Assembly (NCBI RefSeq): GCF_003985155.1
Contig: NZ_ML133696.1
Span: 163,876 to 227,875, forward strand
DNA: 64,000 nucleotides
Direction of reading: 5' to 3'
Source of the DNA: Rhizobium vallis
GTDB lineage: Bacteria > Pseudomonadota > Alphaproteobacteria > Rhizobiales > Rhizobiaceae
Position 1 is the stretch's first letter. Each line of letters starts with the position of its first letter. Under the pieces are notes generated by a model. It did no database searches and was not told the DNA's origin. It saw only the letters and a list, made by a program, of their open reading frames with translations. Shown in pieces: positions 63,281 to 64,000 of the stretch. A program made the position numbers and the translations under genes.

Positions 63281-64000
63281 CTATCTGGCTAGTCTCTCGA
63301 CGGCGGTCATCATACCTCGCCGCTGGCGCTCTACACCTCTTAGTCGAGAGCGGCGTCGCTTTATGAAGACAACCACCGTCAGACGCACATTGCGATTGAC
63401 ACCCGGCGAAGGGAGAGCCTGAACCTCGCAGGAGTCGCGCTCACCGTCATCACCATCCTTGCGCAAGCAGTATCTTTGTTGCGGCATCGATGGAGCGGAT
63501 TCGGGCGTCCGCTCAAAGGTAGTAGGGCCGATCTCAGGTAACATCACGAGTTGCCCGAATGTCTGGAACGCAGCCGCGATTGTCGCTGTCTGGTAGGAGG
63601 CGCTTGGCATATTGCCGGCAAGGTTCGTCTGTGTGGACCAGAGGGACTGGCCGTGACGCCGCAAATGGTCGCCAGTCGGCTGGTTCGAGGCTAACATCGC
63701 GTCGGTCGCGATCTGAGGCTCTGGTTTGATGTCCGGGCGGCGATCACCTTTCCTGACGTAGGAGGCCATTAGAAAAGGCATATCATGTCCGTCCGAGCGG
63801 GCGCGGCCTACATACTGGACCCGAACATAGGCCGTGCCATGGTGCTTCAGGTCCAGCAAATCTGCCGCCTTGCTGGAAACGTCGATGATGCGGCCCTTAT
63901 GGTAGGGACCGCGATCGTTAACACGCACGATGAGCGAAGAACCGTTTTCAAGATTGGTCACCCGCACGTAGCTGGGCAAAGGAAGGGTGGGATGCGCGGC
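63281..64000 (-). CDS. RlpA family septal lytic transglycosylase-like protein, N-terminus beyond window
   Basis: The open frame continues past the right edge, so only the C-terminal 239 codons are visible. The double-psi beta-barrel signature PSYVRVTNLENGSSLIVRVNDRGPYHKGRIIDVS includes the expected Asp, and the residues upstream (AAHPTLPL) match RlpA proteins. RlpA acts on cell-wall glycan at division sites. After the barrel the sequence becomes irregular, and the final 40 residues (KRRRSRLRGVERQRRG-like, rich in Arg) do not resemble typical RlpA tails, so the 3' end may be altered by a frameshift or read-through. The start codon is not in the window. Confidence 0.78.
   Translation of the reverse strand, partial: AAHPTLPLPSYVRVTNLENGSSLIVRVNDRGPYHKGRIIDVSSKAADLLDLKHHGTAYVRVQYVGRARSDGHDMPFLMASYVRKGDRRPDIKPEPQIATDAMLASNQPTGDHLRRHGQSLWSTQTNLAGNMPSASYQTATIAAAFQTFGQLVMLPEIGPTTFERTPESAPSMPQQRYCLRKDGDDGERDSCEVQALPSPGVNRNVRLTVVVFIKRRRSRLRGVERQRRGMMTAVERLAR

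Overview
The window is about 64 kb of high-GC alphaproteobacterial chromosome, almost certainly from the Rhizobium etli/leguminosarum complex. The evidence is chromosomal dctBD divergent from dctA next to an LPS-core mannosyltransferase, a tandem AbcR-type sRNA pair between an ArsR gene and an LsrB-like LysR gene followed by trxB, a RIME-type intergenic palindrome, a chromosomal acdS with a divergent Lrp regulator, and typical rhizobial housekeeping proteins (CarA, CarB, DnaG, RpoD of 685 aa). There are no rRNA, tRNA, insertion sequence, prophage or CRISPR signals. Codon use looks homogeneous, so this reads as core or soft-core chromosome rather than an island.

Layout. 1-5.9 kb: partial GrpB protein, a LysR/SDR divergent pair, a streptomycin-kinase-like protein, and an ArsR-MFS-Old Yellow Enzyme operon. 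5.9-9.0 kb: two tandem sRNAs (AbcR1/2 type), lsrB, trxB and an Lrp regulator. 9.0-15.4 kb: dctD-dctB divergent from dctA (sigma-54 promoter and DctD-like palindromes), then lpcC and greA. 15.7-18.4 kb: a radical SAM plus UdgX two-gene operon with a LexA-type box at its start. 18.4-34.9 kb: carB, an alcohol dehydrogenase, a LytTR regulator, a zinc metallopeptidase, an aldo/keto reductase with a decayed LysR gene beside it, a cyclase-TPR protein, MFS and MATE exporters, carA and yqeY.

35-45.7 kb: a gap with a candidate structured RNA, then dnaG-recQ, a VapBC module, kbl-tdh with a RIME element between them, and rpoD. 45.9-54.2 kb: a GYD protein, two tandem TonB-like DUF930 proteins, a 53-aa protein overlapping an APH(3')-II-like kinase, an AraC regulator with a DMT exporter and a B3/4 protein, and an MFS exporter. 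54.2-64 kb: acdS with its Lrp regulator, then mostly small exported proteins (DUF922 peptidase, YidB, alpha carbonic anhydrase, paired secreted paralogues, SIMPL, lipoproteins) and a truncated RlpA at the edge.

Functional themes are root and nodule carbon supply (Dct, AbcR, AcdS), redox control (LsrB, TrxB, OYE), DNA maintenance (UdgX operon, RecQ, DnaG), drug and metabolite export, and envelope biogenesis. The least understood pieces are the LexA-boxed radical SAM/UdgX operon, the DUF930 pair, the structured element before dnaG, the APH(3')-like gene with its small partner, and several small secreted proteins. No complete, clearly undescribed multi-gene system could be demonstrated from sequence alone.
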